34,361 nt of DNA from Pedosphaera sp. Lineage in GTDB: Bacteria > Verrucomicrobiota > Verrucomicrobiia > Limisphaerales > AAA164-E04. This document shows, piece by piece, positions 26,560-33,535 of this stretch. The position numbers were made by a program, and so were the translations under genes. The DNA is taken from contig NYYT01000052.1 of the NCBI GenBank assembly GCA_002686885.1, forward strand, positions 41,534 to 75,894. Reading direction: 5' to 3'. The notes beneath the pieces are model-generated. The model worked only from the letters and a program-made list of their open reading frames with translations, was not told where the DNA came from and did not search any database. The first letter of the stretch is position 1, and each line of letters starts with the position of its first letter.

Positions 26560-27099
26560 CTAGCGATCACGTCTCAGATAGCGGGCAAGATCAGGGGAAG
26601 CCACCTCGGAGCATTGACGCATCTCCTCCATGAACGCTTCGCAAGATTGGACCTCTCCACCCATGGAGAGAATGGTTTCCCGTTCGGCGTGATCGTTGGT
26701 CACCACCACGACCGGACCATAAGGCAACAACCGATGAGTCACGCGCTCGATCATATGGTCGGCGGTTTGATTTCCCTGACTGTAGAGGATTTCAAGGTGA
26801 GGGTTTGATTCGACTCTACTCGGCTTGCCGCCGGTTCCTTTTCCATCAAAAAAAAGAGTGATGGGTTGCCCCATGGCATCCTGGTATTTCAAACATTTGT
26901 GAGCGAGCCAGTCCTGCGCCTTGGCCGTGTGGGGCGCGGTTTGAGGGAGCTCTTCTCGGCATGCATGCAGTACACTAAAACCATCAATGAGTATTCGAAC
27001 AGGGCCCACGGGAGCGATTTTGCTAGTAGGCGGATGGTGCGCAAGTTCAAAACGCTGTGATAGACGATCCGGTATCATATTCGACAAGGCAGCAGCCAT
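26560..27099 (-). CDS. YacP-like NYN domain protein, probable RNase
   Basis: The 179-residue protein carries a NYN/PIN-like fold of the YacP (Rae1) branch: RILIDGFSVLHACRE with the first acidic residue, ITLFFDGKGTGGKP, NQTADHMIERV, and VVVVTNDHAERETILSMGG with the distal acidic site, ending in FMEEM. Family members cleave mRNA, in Bacillus on translating ribosomes. The first about 30 residues are not part of the fold; ATG 27078 is an alternative start. It converges with ftsK with only 23 bp between the stop codons and no obvious terminator, so read-through antisense RNA is likely. Confidence 0.85.
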   Translation of the reverse strand: MAAALSNMIPDRLSQRFELAHHPPTSKIAPVGPVRILIDGFSVLHACREELPQTAPHTAKAQDWLAHKCLKYQDAMGQPITLFFDGKGTGGKPSRVESNPHLEILYSQGNQTADHMIERVTHRLLPYGPVVVVTNDHAERETILSMGGEVQSCEAFMEEMRQCSEVASPDLARYLRRDR

Positions 27100-27256
27100 C
27101 GATGTCCATTACCAGTCATCGCCCTTCTGTTCGGAGTTTTAACCTATCTATGCTGAATCTCTTGATAAGATTTAGAAGCAGTGACAGGTCTTTGATGAGC
27201 AGCCCGAGGTGTTTTCAGTATCGCGCGTGATGAAATTGTGTCAGGATCCTCTCGCC

Positions 27257-28096
27257 ATGGCTGAAATTGGTCGCTTCAATTCACTCATCGTCCTACGTAG
27301 CACTCCGCAGGGACTCTATCTGGACGGTGGAGAGCACGGGGATATTCTTCTTCCCAAACGCTATGTTCCTGCGGATCTTGAGGAAGGCACTGCCATGGCG
27401 GTGTTCGTGATGCGGGATTCGGAGGATCGCCTGGTGGCGACTACCGAAACGCCCATTGCCATGGTAGGTGAGGTGAGCGCTCTCAAAGTGGTGAGTGTGC
27501 ACCCAACGGTAGGTGCCTTTCTTGATTGGGGGTTGGCCAAGGATTTGTTGCTCCCCTTTCGTGAACAGTCAGGGCGAGTCAGGGAGGGCGATTGGGTGGT
27601 GGTTAAAATATGCCTGGATCCCAAGTCCGATCGCATTATTGCAAGCACCCGTTGGAACCGCGTTCTCGATGCGGGCACGCATGATTTCCGTCGGGGACAA
27701 GCCGTTTCCATCATGATGGTGGACGCTTCACCACTCGGTTGGAATGTGTTGATCCATCAGAAACACCTTGGATTGCTCTATGCCGATGAGGTGCCTGCGG
27801 ATGTCCGACCTGGAACCCGGCTCAAGGGTTATATCAAGCAGGTTCGCAGCGATGGTAAACTGGATATCACCCTAAAACCTGATCGGGGCGCTCGAGTTGT
27901 TTCTTTTCGAAATCGCATCCTCATGGCTTTGGAGGAGCAAGATGGATTTCTTGCCTTGAACGATCAAAGCTCTCCGGAGGCCATTCGAGCTGCCTTTGGA
28001 ATCAGTAAAAAGGTCTTCAAGCAGACCTTGGGTTCTCTTTACAAAGAGCGCGTGATCCGCATGGAAGATGACGGTATTCACCTTGTTCGCGATTGA
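27257..28096 (+). CDS. CvfB-like S1 RNA-binding protein
   Basis: CvfB/YitL proteins bind RNA with tandem S1 domains and influence gene expression. The 279-residue protein has S1-like barrels at about 1-60 (IGRFNSLIVLRS, ILLPKRYVP), 65-125 (VGAFLDWGLAKDLLLPFREQ) and 140-205 (LIHQKHLGLLYADEV, LKGYIKQVRSDGKLDITL). A C-terminal winged helix follows (ILMALEEQDGFLALNDQSSPE, then AFGISKKVFKQTLGSLYKE). I chose ATG 27257 because the family starts with M-x-x-I-G-x-F/Y-N. Longer readings from ATG 27230 or GTG 27209 add residues with no match. A ribosome site is weak (AGGA 11 nt upstream). Confidence 0.88.
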   Translation: MAEIGRFNSLIVLRSTPQGLYLDGGEHGDILLPKRYVPADLEEGTAMAVFVMRDSEDRLVATTETPIAMVGEVSALKVVSVHPTVGAFLDWGLAKDLLLPFREQSGRVREGDWVVVKICLDPKSDRIIASTRWNRVLDAGTHDFRRGQAVSIMMVDASPLGWNVLIHQKHLGLLYADEVPADVRPGTRLKGYIKQVRSDGKLDITLKPDRGARVVSFRNRILMALEEQDGFLALNDQSSPEAIRAAFGISKKVFKQTLGSLYKERVIRMEDDGIHLVRD

Positions 28097-28106
28097 GAAG
28101 GTCCTC

Positions 28107-28178
28107 TTTTTGGCGATAAACACGCTTCGAGTGCTCGTCTTATTAGGTCGTTTTGCATTTGCCCATCATCGCCAAAAA
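28107..28178. repeat. 11-bp inverted repeat with 50-bp centre
   Basis: TTTTTGGCGAT (28107-28117) and ATCGCCAAAAA (28168-28178) are perfect inverted copies. The centre also contains a small CAC...GTG pairing. It starts 11 bp after the cvfB-like stop. No T-run follows the right arm, so it is not a classical terminator; it could be an RNA structure or a MITE-like remnant. Confidence 0.55.
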
Positions 28179-28300
28179 AGCACCCATCTAATTACTTTTT
28201 TGCCTGCTGTTTTAGTGTAAAGCAAACAACATCAGTAAATTACGGAATCGCTCACCTGCCCTTGACATCAGGACGCGGCAGGGAATGTTAAGGTATCCTT

Positions 28301-29623
28301 ATGAAAAAAATTTGTTTCCTTCATGTTCTCCTTTTTCTGTTTTCGGGTTTGGCAGTTTCTAAGGCGCAAAGCTCTCCATCGCAGTGGAATCAGTGGCGAG
28401 GTCCCAACCGCGATGGCCATGTAGACGCTCAAGACTGGCCGGAACGCGTTTCAGGAGACTCCTTCAGTCTGCAGTGGTCTCATCCTCTCAAGGCAAGCTA
28501 CAGTTCTCCAGTGTTGGATGACACATTGGTCTACACCACTGAAACCGTGGACGATCAAACTGAAAGGGCCCTGGCGTATGACCGTTTGAGTGGGGAATTG
28601 GTATGGAGCACTTCCTGGTCAGGTGGTATGAAAGTGCCATTTTTTGCTCGTGCCAATGGAAGTTGGATTCGTTCTACTCCCCTGTTGGACAAAAATCGAC
28701 TTTACGTCATGGGGATGCAAGAAACATTGGTTTGTTTGGATGCGGGGTCTGGAAATCTTTTGTGGAAACTTTCAGCGCCCAAGGCACTCCAAACACCGGA
28801 CCCGTCCTTCGGAGGTGTTTCCTCGCCGTTGATTGAGGGGGATGCCCTCTATGTTCAAGCTGGGGGTGGCGTGATCAAGGTTGATATCGATAAGGGTGAG
28901 CTCCTCTGGTCCTCAGGTGTTTCTTCCGATTCGATGAACAGCAGTCCCTTTTCATCACCCATGCTTTTCGATCTTCACGGTCAGACTCAACTAGTGATCT
29001 TGGAGCGAACCCGGCTGTGTGGGGTGGATTTGGAAAACGGCAAGCACCTCTGGAGCAAAGAGGTTCCTGCTTTCCGAGGCATGAACATTCTGACGCCTAC
29101 CCAAGTCGGAAATCGACTTCTTACTGCGACCTACGGAGGTAAGACCCATCTTTTTGAGCCAAGCGTTTCAGAATCGGGAGCATGGCAAGTCAAAGAACAA
29201 TGGCAATACAAGTTTCAGGGTTACATGAGCTCGCCTGTGGTTGCCGGAGGGCATGTCTATTTGCATGGTCGTTCTGGCCGTATGGTATGCTTGGATCTGG
29301 ACTCTGGAGCATTGAAATGGACTTCCGAGAAGAGTTTCGGAAAATACTGTTCTCAGGTAACCAATGGAAAGAAGATGTTGTGCTTGTCGAATGACGGTAT
29401 GATGCGGCTAGTTGAAATCAACCCCTCCAAATGCGTGATCCTTGATGAACGTCGTGTTTCAGATGAAGAAACTTGGGCTCATCTGGGAATGGTGGGTCGT
29501 GATGTTTTCATTCGGTCATTAAATGCTCTGAGTTTCCATAGATGGGAGAGCTCAGAAACGCAGCGGGCTGATCGTGGGAAAAGCATCCAAAACGGTAGCA
29601 CGGCTGAATCCCTCGATAGTTGA
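28301..29623 (+). CDS. Secreted PQQ-repeat beta-propeller protein (BamB-like fold)
   Basis: The 440-residue protein has a clear signal peptide (KKICFLHVLLFLFSGLAVSKAQ) and then the phylum-typical opening WNQWRGPNRDG. PQQ-type propeller blades follow, each with a hydrophobic strand plus DxxxGxxxW motifs: YDRLSGELVWS, LDAGSGNLLWK, VDIDKGELLWSSG, VDLENGKHLWSKE, LDLDSGALKWTSE. The fold is shared by BamB and PQQ dehydrogenases, but no PQQ-binding or catalytic residues can be assigned, so it may be a binding or scaffold protein. TAAGG lies 7 nt before the ATG. An exact TTGACA at 28262-28267 may be the promoter, with a poor -10. Its stop overlaps the next start as TTGA. Confidence 0.88.
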   Translation: MKKICFLHVLLFLFSGLAVSKAQSSPSQWNQWRGPNRDGHVDAQDWPERVSGDSFSLQWSHPLKASYSSPVLDDTLVYTTETVDDQTERALAYDRLSGELVWSTSWSGGMKVPFFARANGSWIRSTPLLDKNRLYVMGMQETLVCLDAGSGNLLWKLSAPKALQTPDPSFGGVSSPLIEGDALYVQAGGGVIKVDIDKGELLWSSGVSSDSMNSSPFSSPMLFDLHGQTQLVILERTRLCGVDLENGKHLWSKEVPAFRGMNILTPTQVGNRLLTATYGGKTHLFEPSVSESGAWQVKEQWQYKFQGYMSSPVVAGGHVYLHGRSGRMVCLDLDSGALKWTSEKSFGKYCSQVTNGKKMLCLSNDGMMRLVEINPSKCVILDERRVSDEETWAHLGMVGRDVFIRSLNALSFHRWESSETQRADRGKSIQNGSTAESLDS

Positions 29624-30867
29624 AACCTGTTGAGACAGATTTTTTGATCATTGGCGGAGGGCTCACAGGTCTAATGTGTGCCCTCCACCTGCATAGGCAT
29701 CGTAAAGACTATATCCTCGTTGAAGCTGCGGGTCGAGTCGGAGGTCGGGTTTGGACTGACTTTCAAGATGGTTTTCTTCTAGATCGTGGTTTTCAGGTCT
29801 ACCTCGACAGCTACGACCAGGGCATTCCCTACCTTGATTTGACGAAGCTTGATGTAGGATATTTTTCAACCGGAGCTTATATTCAAGGCTCATCCGGGCG
29901 CTCTTATTTTGGCGATCCCTTGCGTGAACCTTCCTCCTTGTTGTCCACTTTGATCTCTTCAGCCGCTTCGCCGCTAGACAAATGGAAATTGTTTCGATTG
30001 GCACAGTCGCTGAAGCAAAAAAGCGACGAAGAAATATGGTCTGCTCCTGAGGTGCCGACTGCTGCATTTTTAAGATCCCTGGGATTTAGTCAAAAGGTGC
30101 AGCACGGCTTTCTAGCACCTTTTTTTGGAGGCGTTTTTCTGGATGACTCATTGGGTGTTTCCAGTCGTTTGTTTCAATTTCTCTACAAGCGATTTGCCCT
30201 AGGGCGGGCTTGTCTGCCACGGCAAGGGATGGCTGCCATTCCTCAACAATTGTTTCGGCAATTGGATCCTCAACGAATTCTATTACATCAACAGGTTGCC
30301 GGCTTGGAAGGCTGCGAAATCAAAACAGAAAGTGGCATGAAGTTGCGTGGTCGCCATGTTTTGTGTGCCATGGATCAACCCTCGGCTTTTTCATTGATGG
30401 GATGGAGACTCGAAAAAACGCATAGCCGGTCCACTCGTGTTTATTATTTTGCGACCGAGGAGAATCCTTTTCTCGACCGACCTGCCTTGCTTCTCAACGG
30501 TAACCCCGAAGGACCCATTCGACACATGAGCTTTCCTAGTCTCGTCCAGCCTTCCTACGCCCCGACTGGATGGCATCTTGTTTCCGTTACCACTCGCAAC
30601 GATATCAGTGGTCATGTCACTGAGATGAATGAGAAAACGATTGCACTGAAAGCCGGTGAGGCCTTCGACATAAACACCCATCATTGGAACTTCCTGCGAT
30701 CCTACCATGTGTTGCATGGATTGCCCATCATGGCGAGTATGTCTGGTCCAGGATTCATGGAAATTAGAGAGGGGGTATGGCTGGCAGGAGATTACCTTAC
30801 CTATCCATCGATCAATGGTGCCTTTCAGAGTGCGAATCAGCTGGCCTCTCACCTTCTGGCTGATTAA
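29620..30867 (+). CDS. FAD-dependent amine oxidase / protoporphyrinogen-oxidase-like protein
   Basis: The 415-residue flavoprotein has the Rossmann dinucleotide motif FLIIGGGLTGLMCALHL (residues 8-24), the following ILVEAAGRVGGRVWTD (acidic ribose-binding Glu and the RxGGR motif), GFLLDRGFQVY, and the C-terminal FAD motif GVWLAGDYLTYPSINGAFQSA. This places it in the amine oxidase/phytoene desaturase/HemY-like superfamily; the substrate is unknown. The start is a TTG at 29620, the only in-frame codon that keeps the whole FAD motif. It overlaps the preceding stop by 4 nt. There is no signal peptide, so it works in the cytosol even though its partner gene encodes a secreted protein. Confidence 0.88.
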   Translation: MKPVETDFLIIGGGLTGLMCALHLHRHRKDYILVEAAGRVGGRVWTDFQDGFLLDRGFQVYLDSYDQGIPYLDLTKLDVGYFSTGAYIQGSSGRSYFGDPLREPSSLLSTLISSAASPLDKWKLFRLAQSLKQKSDEEIWSAPEVPTAAFLRSLGFSQKVQHGFLAPFFGGVFLDDSLGVSSRLFQFLYKRFALGRACLPRQGMAAIPQQLFRQLDPQRILLHQQVAGLEGCEIKTESGMKLRGRHVLCAMDQPSAFSLMGWRLEKTHSRSTRVYYFATEENPFLDRPALLLNGNPEGPIRHMSFPSLVQPSYAPTGWHLVSVTTRNDISGHVTEMNEKTIALKAGEAFDINTHHWNFLRSYHVLHGLPIMASMSGPGFMEIREGVWLAGDYLTYPSINGAFQSANQLASHLLAD

Positions 30868-30947
30868 CAGCTATTCCAGAGATTCTGGAGGTATAATTTA
30901 CCGTTGCCTCGCATTCCAGGTTTGAGCGATGATGCAAGCTTCCGATC

Positions 30948-32096
30948 ATGACCATTCCGAATGATTTTATGTGGAGACTGAGTGTTTTGGCCGTTGTGCT
31001 GTTTCCTTTCTTCGTGGGCGCAGTGGAGTCACCTTCCCCCACGGAGGAAGCCATCAAAGTGATTCAAGCCGTGGGCGAGGAGGGGCAAGGCAATGAAAAA
31101 GCTTCCCTGGCCCTCCAACAATTAGCCGCAGGCTCCACCGACACATTGATCGAAGTGCTCGAAGGTATGAAGGGCGCTTCACCCATTGCTCAAAACTGGC
31201 TGAGAAACGCTACGGAATCACTCGCTGAATCTGCATTGAAGCAGGAAGGAGCCCTGCCTGTCTTGGGATTGACTGAATTTGTCCTGGATACGAACCAAGA
31301 TGCCAACGCGCGGGCATTGGCTCTGGAGTGGCTACAACAATTGGATCCCTCTGCGGCTCAACTCATGTTGCGTGGTATGTTGAATGATCCTTCCAACGCC
31401 TTGCGGAGTCAGGCCGTCGCTCTGTGGATGGAAGATGGCCAAAAGGCACTGTCAGCCAACCGACCTGCTGCGGCACAAATGATCCTCCGGCAAGGAATCG
31501 AGCATGCGAGAGACGTCGGCCAAATCCGGATCTTGGCCGATGCTTTGCAAGATCTTGGTGCTCAAATTGAGATCACTCAAATGTTGGGTATGATCACCCA
31601 ATGGCACGTCGTAGGTCCTTTCCATAATCGTGATCGGTCGGGTTTTGAGACAATCTTTGCACCTGAACAAGTCGTGGATCTCAAAGTTTCCTATCAAGGG
31701 AAGTCGGGGGAGGTGAGCTGGCAGTCCATGCAAAGCGACGACCGTTTTGGTATGGTCGATCTCAACCAACCCTATCCAGGTTACCTCAAGGAAGTCACGG
31801 CCTATGCCTACCACGATTTCTACTCGAGTGAAGAGCGTCCGGCTCAATTGAGGCTGGGATGCAAGAACGCCTGGAAGATATGGCTCAATGGGGAGTTTAT
31901 CTTCGGCCGTGATGAATACCATCGCGGAGCTCAGATGGATCAATACATCCTTCCAGCTGAACTCAAAAAGGGTTCCAACAGCTTACTGATCAAGCTCTGT
32001 CAGAACGAACAGATGGAAGACTGGACAGTGGAATGGGAATTTCAGCTCCGGGTTTGTGATGAGACCGGTAAGGCCATTCACTCGGAGATCGAGTAG
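30948..32096 (+). CDS. Secreted HEAT-like repeat + beta-sandwich protein, function unknown
   Basis: The 382-residue protein has a signal peptide (WRLSVLAVVLFPFFVGA), then an all-helical region with HEAT-like repeats (about 30-205; paired helices such as ALALEWLQQLDPSAAQLMLRGML and SQAVALWMEDG). From about 215 to the end it is a beta-rich domain starting WHVVGPFHNRDRSGFE, with AYAYHDFYSSEERPAQLRLGCKNAWKIWLNGE and a final SLLIKLCQNE, resembling the sugar-binding-type sandwich found in large PVC secreted proteins. I know no specific role. Possible starts are ATG 30948 and ATG 30969; neither has a ribosome site. It lies 80 bp after the amine oxidase gene and may belong to the same transcript. Confidence 0.78.
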   Translation: MTIPNDFMWRLSVLAVVLFPFFVGAVESPSPTEEAIKVIQAVGEEGQGNEKASLALQQLAAGSTDTLIEVLEGMKGASPIAQNWLRNATESLAESALKQEGALPVLGLTEFVLDTNQDANARALALEWLQQLDPSAAQLMLRGMLNDPSNALRSQAVALWMEDGQKALSANRPAAAQMILRQGIEHARDVGQIRILADALQDLGAQIEITQMLGMITQWHVVGPFHNRDRSGFETIFAPEQVVDLKVSYQGKSGEVSWQSMQSDDRFGMVDLNQPYPGYLKEVTAYAYHDFYSSEERPAQLRLGCKNAWKIWLNGEFIFGRDEYHRGAQMDQYILPAELKKGSNSLLIKLCQNEQMEDWTVEWEFQLRVCDETGKAIHSEIE

Positions 32097-32107
32097 GCCT
32101 TTTTTTT
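32072..32107 (+). terminator. Terminator overlapping the end of the HEAT-like gene
   Basis: The stem pairs GGCC (32072-32075) with GGCC (32096-32099), and inside it ACTCG (32080-32084) with CGAGT (32090-32094). Eight T follow (32100-32107). The stop codon TAG (32094-32096) is inside the hairpin. The T-run touches the 3' end of the convergent hydrolase gene. Confidence 0.75.
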
Positions 32108-33056
32108 AGCGCCCTCCAGAAGGGGCCCGAGGATCCCCTTTGAAGTGAAAAGGCTTGCCTCCCAGCAGATCCGCCGAGGTGATGGTGGAACATACGTATT
32201 TTTCGATGTGCTCCACAATCAATTCGGTTCCGCGAAAGTGATCCACATAAGGCCACATTTGAGGGTTGTACATGGTATCGGTCATATCCCGCATCAAGAC
32301 AACGTCCTTTCCATTCTTGGCCATCTGCCGGAGACCAAAGGGCCGGCCCAGCACACACATGTTGGTGTGAACACCCAGAACGATCACATGTTTGACATGG
32401 TGTTGTTCGAGTAAATTCCACACCTGTTTGCCATCATCGGTGATGGCATCGTTGGGGTGTATTTCTAGAGCCTCCACCTGTCGGATCCAGGGCGCTCGAG
32501 GATTTCGACCAATGCTTTCGAGATAATCAGCCCATGCAGCATGTTCGATCGGGTCATCATCTTCCCCACCATCGGATTGATCAATGGGGTAGACGCCTTT
32601 TTCTTCCTCAGGGATGATGTAGCACCATTGATCGATGGCTTCTGGAAGGTTTTTGGCCGTTGGAGCCTGCATGGCCTTGAGTCTGCCCGGATGCCCTTGG
32701 TAAAAATCCATGCAACTGCTCGGCGAGTGAATGATCAGCGCTCCAGCATTCCTTGCTTCGGTCAATACCGCATTCATGCGATCGGTCATTTCACCCACAC
32801 GCGTGACGGCATTCTTACAATGGTGCAGATCCCACATATCACAGACGATGATGGCCGTTTCTTCGGACTTCCAAGAAGCTATCTGAGTCACACTTTCGAA
32901 TGCGGAAGGATCCTCTTGTTTCGCTACTTGTTTCCTTAGGTGGACCTCAAAACGTTCAGCCATCATTTCAAAAGTCATACCGCAAAAAATCCCGAGCAAA
33001 CAGAGACATGAGACCGCGGAAAGGGCAGGGATCCGCACATGTTGATTATTTTTCAT
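32106..33056 (-). CDS. Secreted isochorismatase-fold (cysteine) hydrolase
   Basis: The 316-residue product starts with a signal peptide or anchor (VRIPALSAVSCLCLLGIFCG). The isochorismatase-like domain shows TAIIVCDMWDLHHC with the catalytic Asp, AGALIIHSPSSCMDFYQGHPGR, and VIVLGVHTNMCVLGRPFGLRQM with the nucleophilic Cys, followed by VVLMRDMTDTMYNP. These residues support an active amidase- or nicotinamidase-type cysteine hydrolase, but the substrate cannot be named. An insertion of about 55 residues, rich in Asp and Glu (EEEKGVYPIDQSDGGEDDDPIEH), lies in the middle. The start is ATG 33056; a longer TTG reading from 33089 adds nothing recognisable. The gene is preceded by a long structured leader and converges with the HEAT-like gene. 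Confidence 0.87.
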   Translation of the reverse strand: MKNNQHVRIPALSAVSCLCLLGIFCGMTFEMMAERFEVHLRKQVAKQEDPSAFESVTQIASWKSEETAIIVCDMWDLHHCKNAVTRVGEMTDRMNAVLTEARNAGALIIHSPSSCMDFYQGHPGRLKAMQAPTAKNLPEAIDQWCYIIPEEEKGVYPIDQSDGGEDDDPIEHAAWADYLESIGRNPRAPWIRQVEALEIHPNDAITDDGKQVWNLLEQHHVKHVIVLGVHTNMCVLGRPFGLRQMAKNGKDVVLMRDMTDTMYNPQMWPYVDHFRGTELIVEHIEKYVCSTITSADLLGGKPFHFKGDPRAPSGGR

Positions 33057-33303
33057 GGAAGCGGGTTTCACCGTGCCAGTTAGAAACAATCCTCGTATTT
33101 GATCAACCTGAAAAATGGATTGCCTAAAAAGAAGATCCGGCAGCTGAGCGGATCTTCAAGATTCAGCTGCCGGACGATGATTAACCCTCATCTCAAGCAG
33201 GACACCGTGATTCGGTGCGACGTGAGCTCAAGTAGCTGGGTTTCTTCCGTTCCGATACGGAAGAGGTTGGACGCAAAAACGGTTTAGTTTGTTGCGAGAT
33301 CCA
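33057..33303 (-). promoter_or_regulatory. Structured leader of the hydrolase gene: candidate attenuator or small RNA
   Basis: Downstream of a predicted start near 33303, about 247 nt precede the coding region. Read on the minus strand, hairpins CTTCCGT/ACGGAAG (about 33264-33245) and CACCG/CGGTG come first. Two overlapping alternatives follow: CCGGCAGCTGA (33173-33163) with TCAGCTGCCGG (33147-33137), and GAAGATCC (33157-33150) with GGATCTTC (33138-33131), the second followed at once by TTTTT (33130-33126). The two share bases and cannot form together. The layout fits transcription attenuation, but a free-standing RNA of about 180 nt ending there is equally possible. I do not recognise a known riboswitch class. 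Confidence 0.5.
33126..33173 (-). terminator. Intrinsic terminator with overlapping alternative hairpin, upstream of the hydrolase gene
   Basis: The 8-bp stem GAAGATCC/GGATCTTC (33157-33150 and 33138-33131) has TTTTT right after it. The larger 11-bp stem (33173-33163 and 33147-33137) overlaps it by two bases. The T-run ends 70 bp before the start codon of the hydrolase gene, so termination here would switch that gene off. Confidence 0.7.
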
Positions 33304-33309
33304 CATTTT

Positions 33310-33337
33310 ATTTTAGCATAATTTGTGCCATGCGCAA
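33310..33337 (-). promoter_or_regulatory. Probable extended -10 promoter of the hydrolase leader
   Basis: On the minus strand TAAAAT (33315-33310, 5 of 6 consensus) is preceded by TGC, forming an extended -10. A weak -35, TTGCGC (33337-33332), lies 16 nt upstream. The predicted transcription start is about 33303. Confidence 0.45.
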
Positions 33338-33375
33338 ATTTTTATTAGAATCATGTCTTTTTGCCGGTTTCAGCT

Positions 33376-33427
33376 AAAAAAACCACTTTTTGGCGCACTT
33401 TTGAGTCAAACCGTTTTTTAAAAGTGG
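33376..33427 (-). other. AT-rich inverted repeat with T-run, possible second terminator
   Basis: CCACTTTT (33383-33390) and AAAAGTGG (33420-33427) are 8-bp inverted copies. On the minus strand the stem is followed by seven T (33382-33376); on the plus strand by CTTTTT. The 29-nt loop and AT-rich stem make it weak. It lies downstream of the prepilin-like gene's main terminator. Confidence 0.35.
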
Positions 33428-33462
33428 CTTTTTATGAACATCATTTGCGCCAATTTGGCGCA
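33390..33462. promoter_or_regulatory. Cluster of TTGGCGCA half-sites, possible operator
   Basis: A near-perfect palindrome, TGCGCCAA-T-TTGGCGCA (33446-33462), has a third copy of the same 8-mer half, TTGGCGCA, at 33390-33397. A related TGCGCAAA at 33331-33338 overlaps the -35 region of the hydrolase promoter. In an AT-rich gap this suggests a regulator-binding region. No regulator gene is visible nearby. Confidence 0.45.
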
Positions 33463-33481
33463 TCCACTCAACCTTGAGCAC

Positions 33482-33514
33482 AAAAAAACCCCCTCTCATG
33501 GGTGAGAGGGGGTT
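33482..33514 (-). terminator. Strong terminator of the prepilin-like gene
   Basis: A perfect 12-bp stem (33487-33498 with 33503-33514; core ACCCCCTCTCA) has a 4-nt loop and is followed on the minus strand by seven T (33488-33482). It starts 21 bp past the stop codon. Confidence 0.92.
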
Positions 33515-33535
33515 CCTGAAAAAGTAAATAGCCAG

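Noticed and set aside
28262-28291. TTGACA at 28262 as a firm promoter of the PQQ-repeat gene
   Set aside because: The -35 is perfect, but the best -10 at proper spacing (TGTTAA) matches only half the consensus, and a start there would leave almost no leader despite a good ribosome site.
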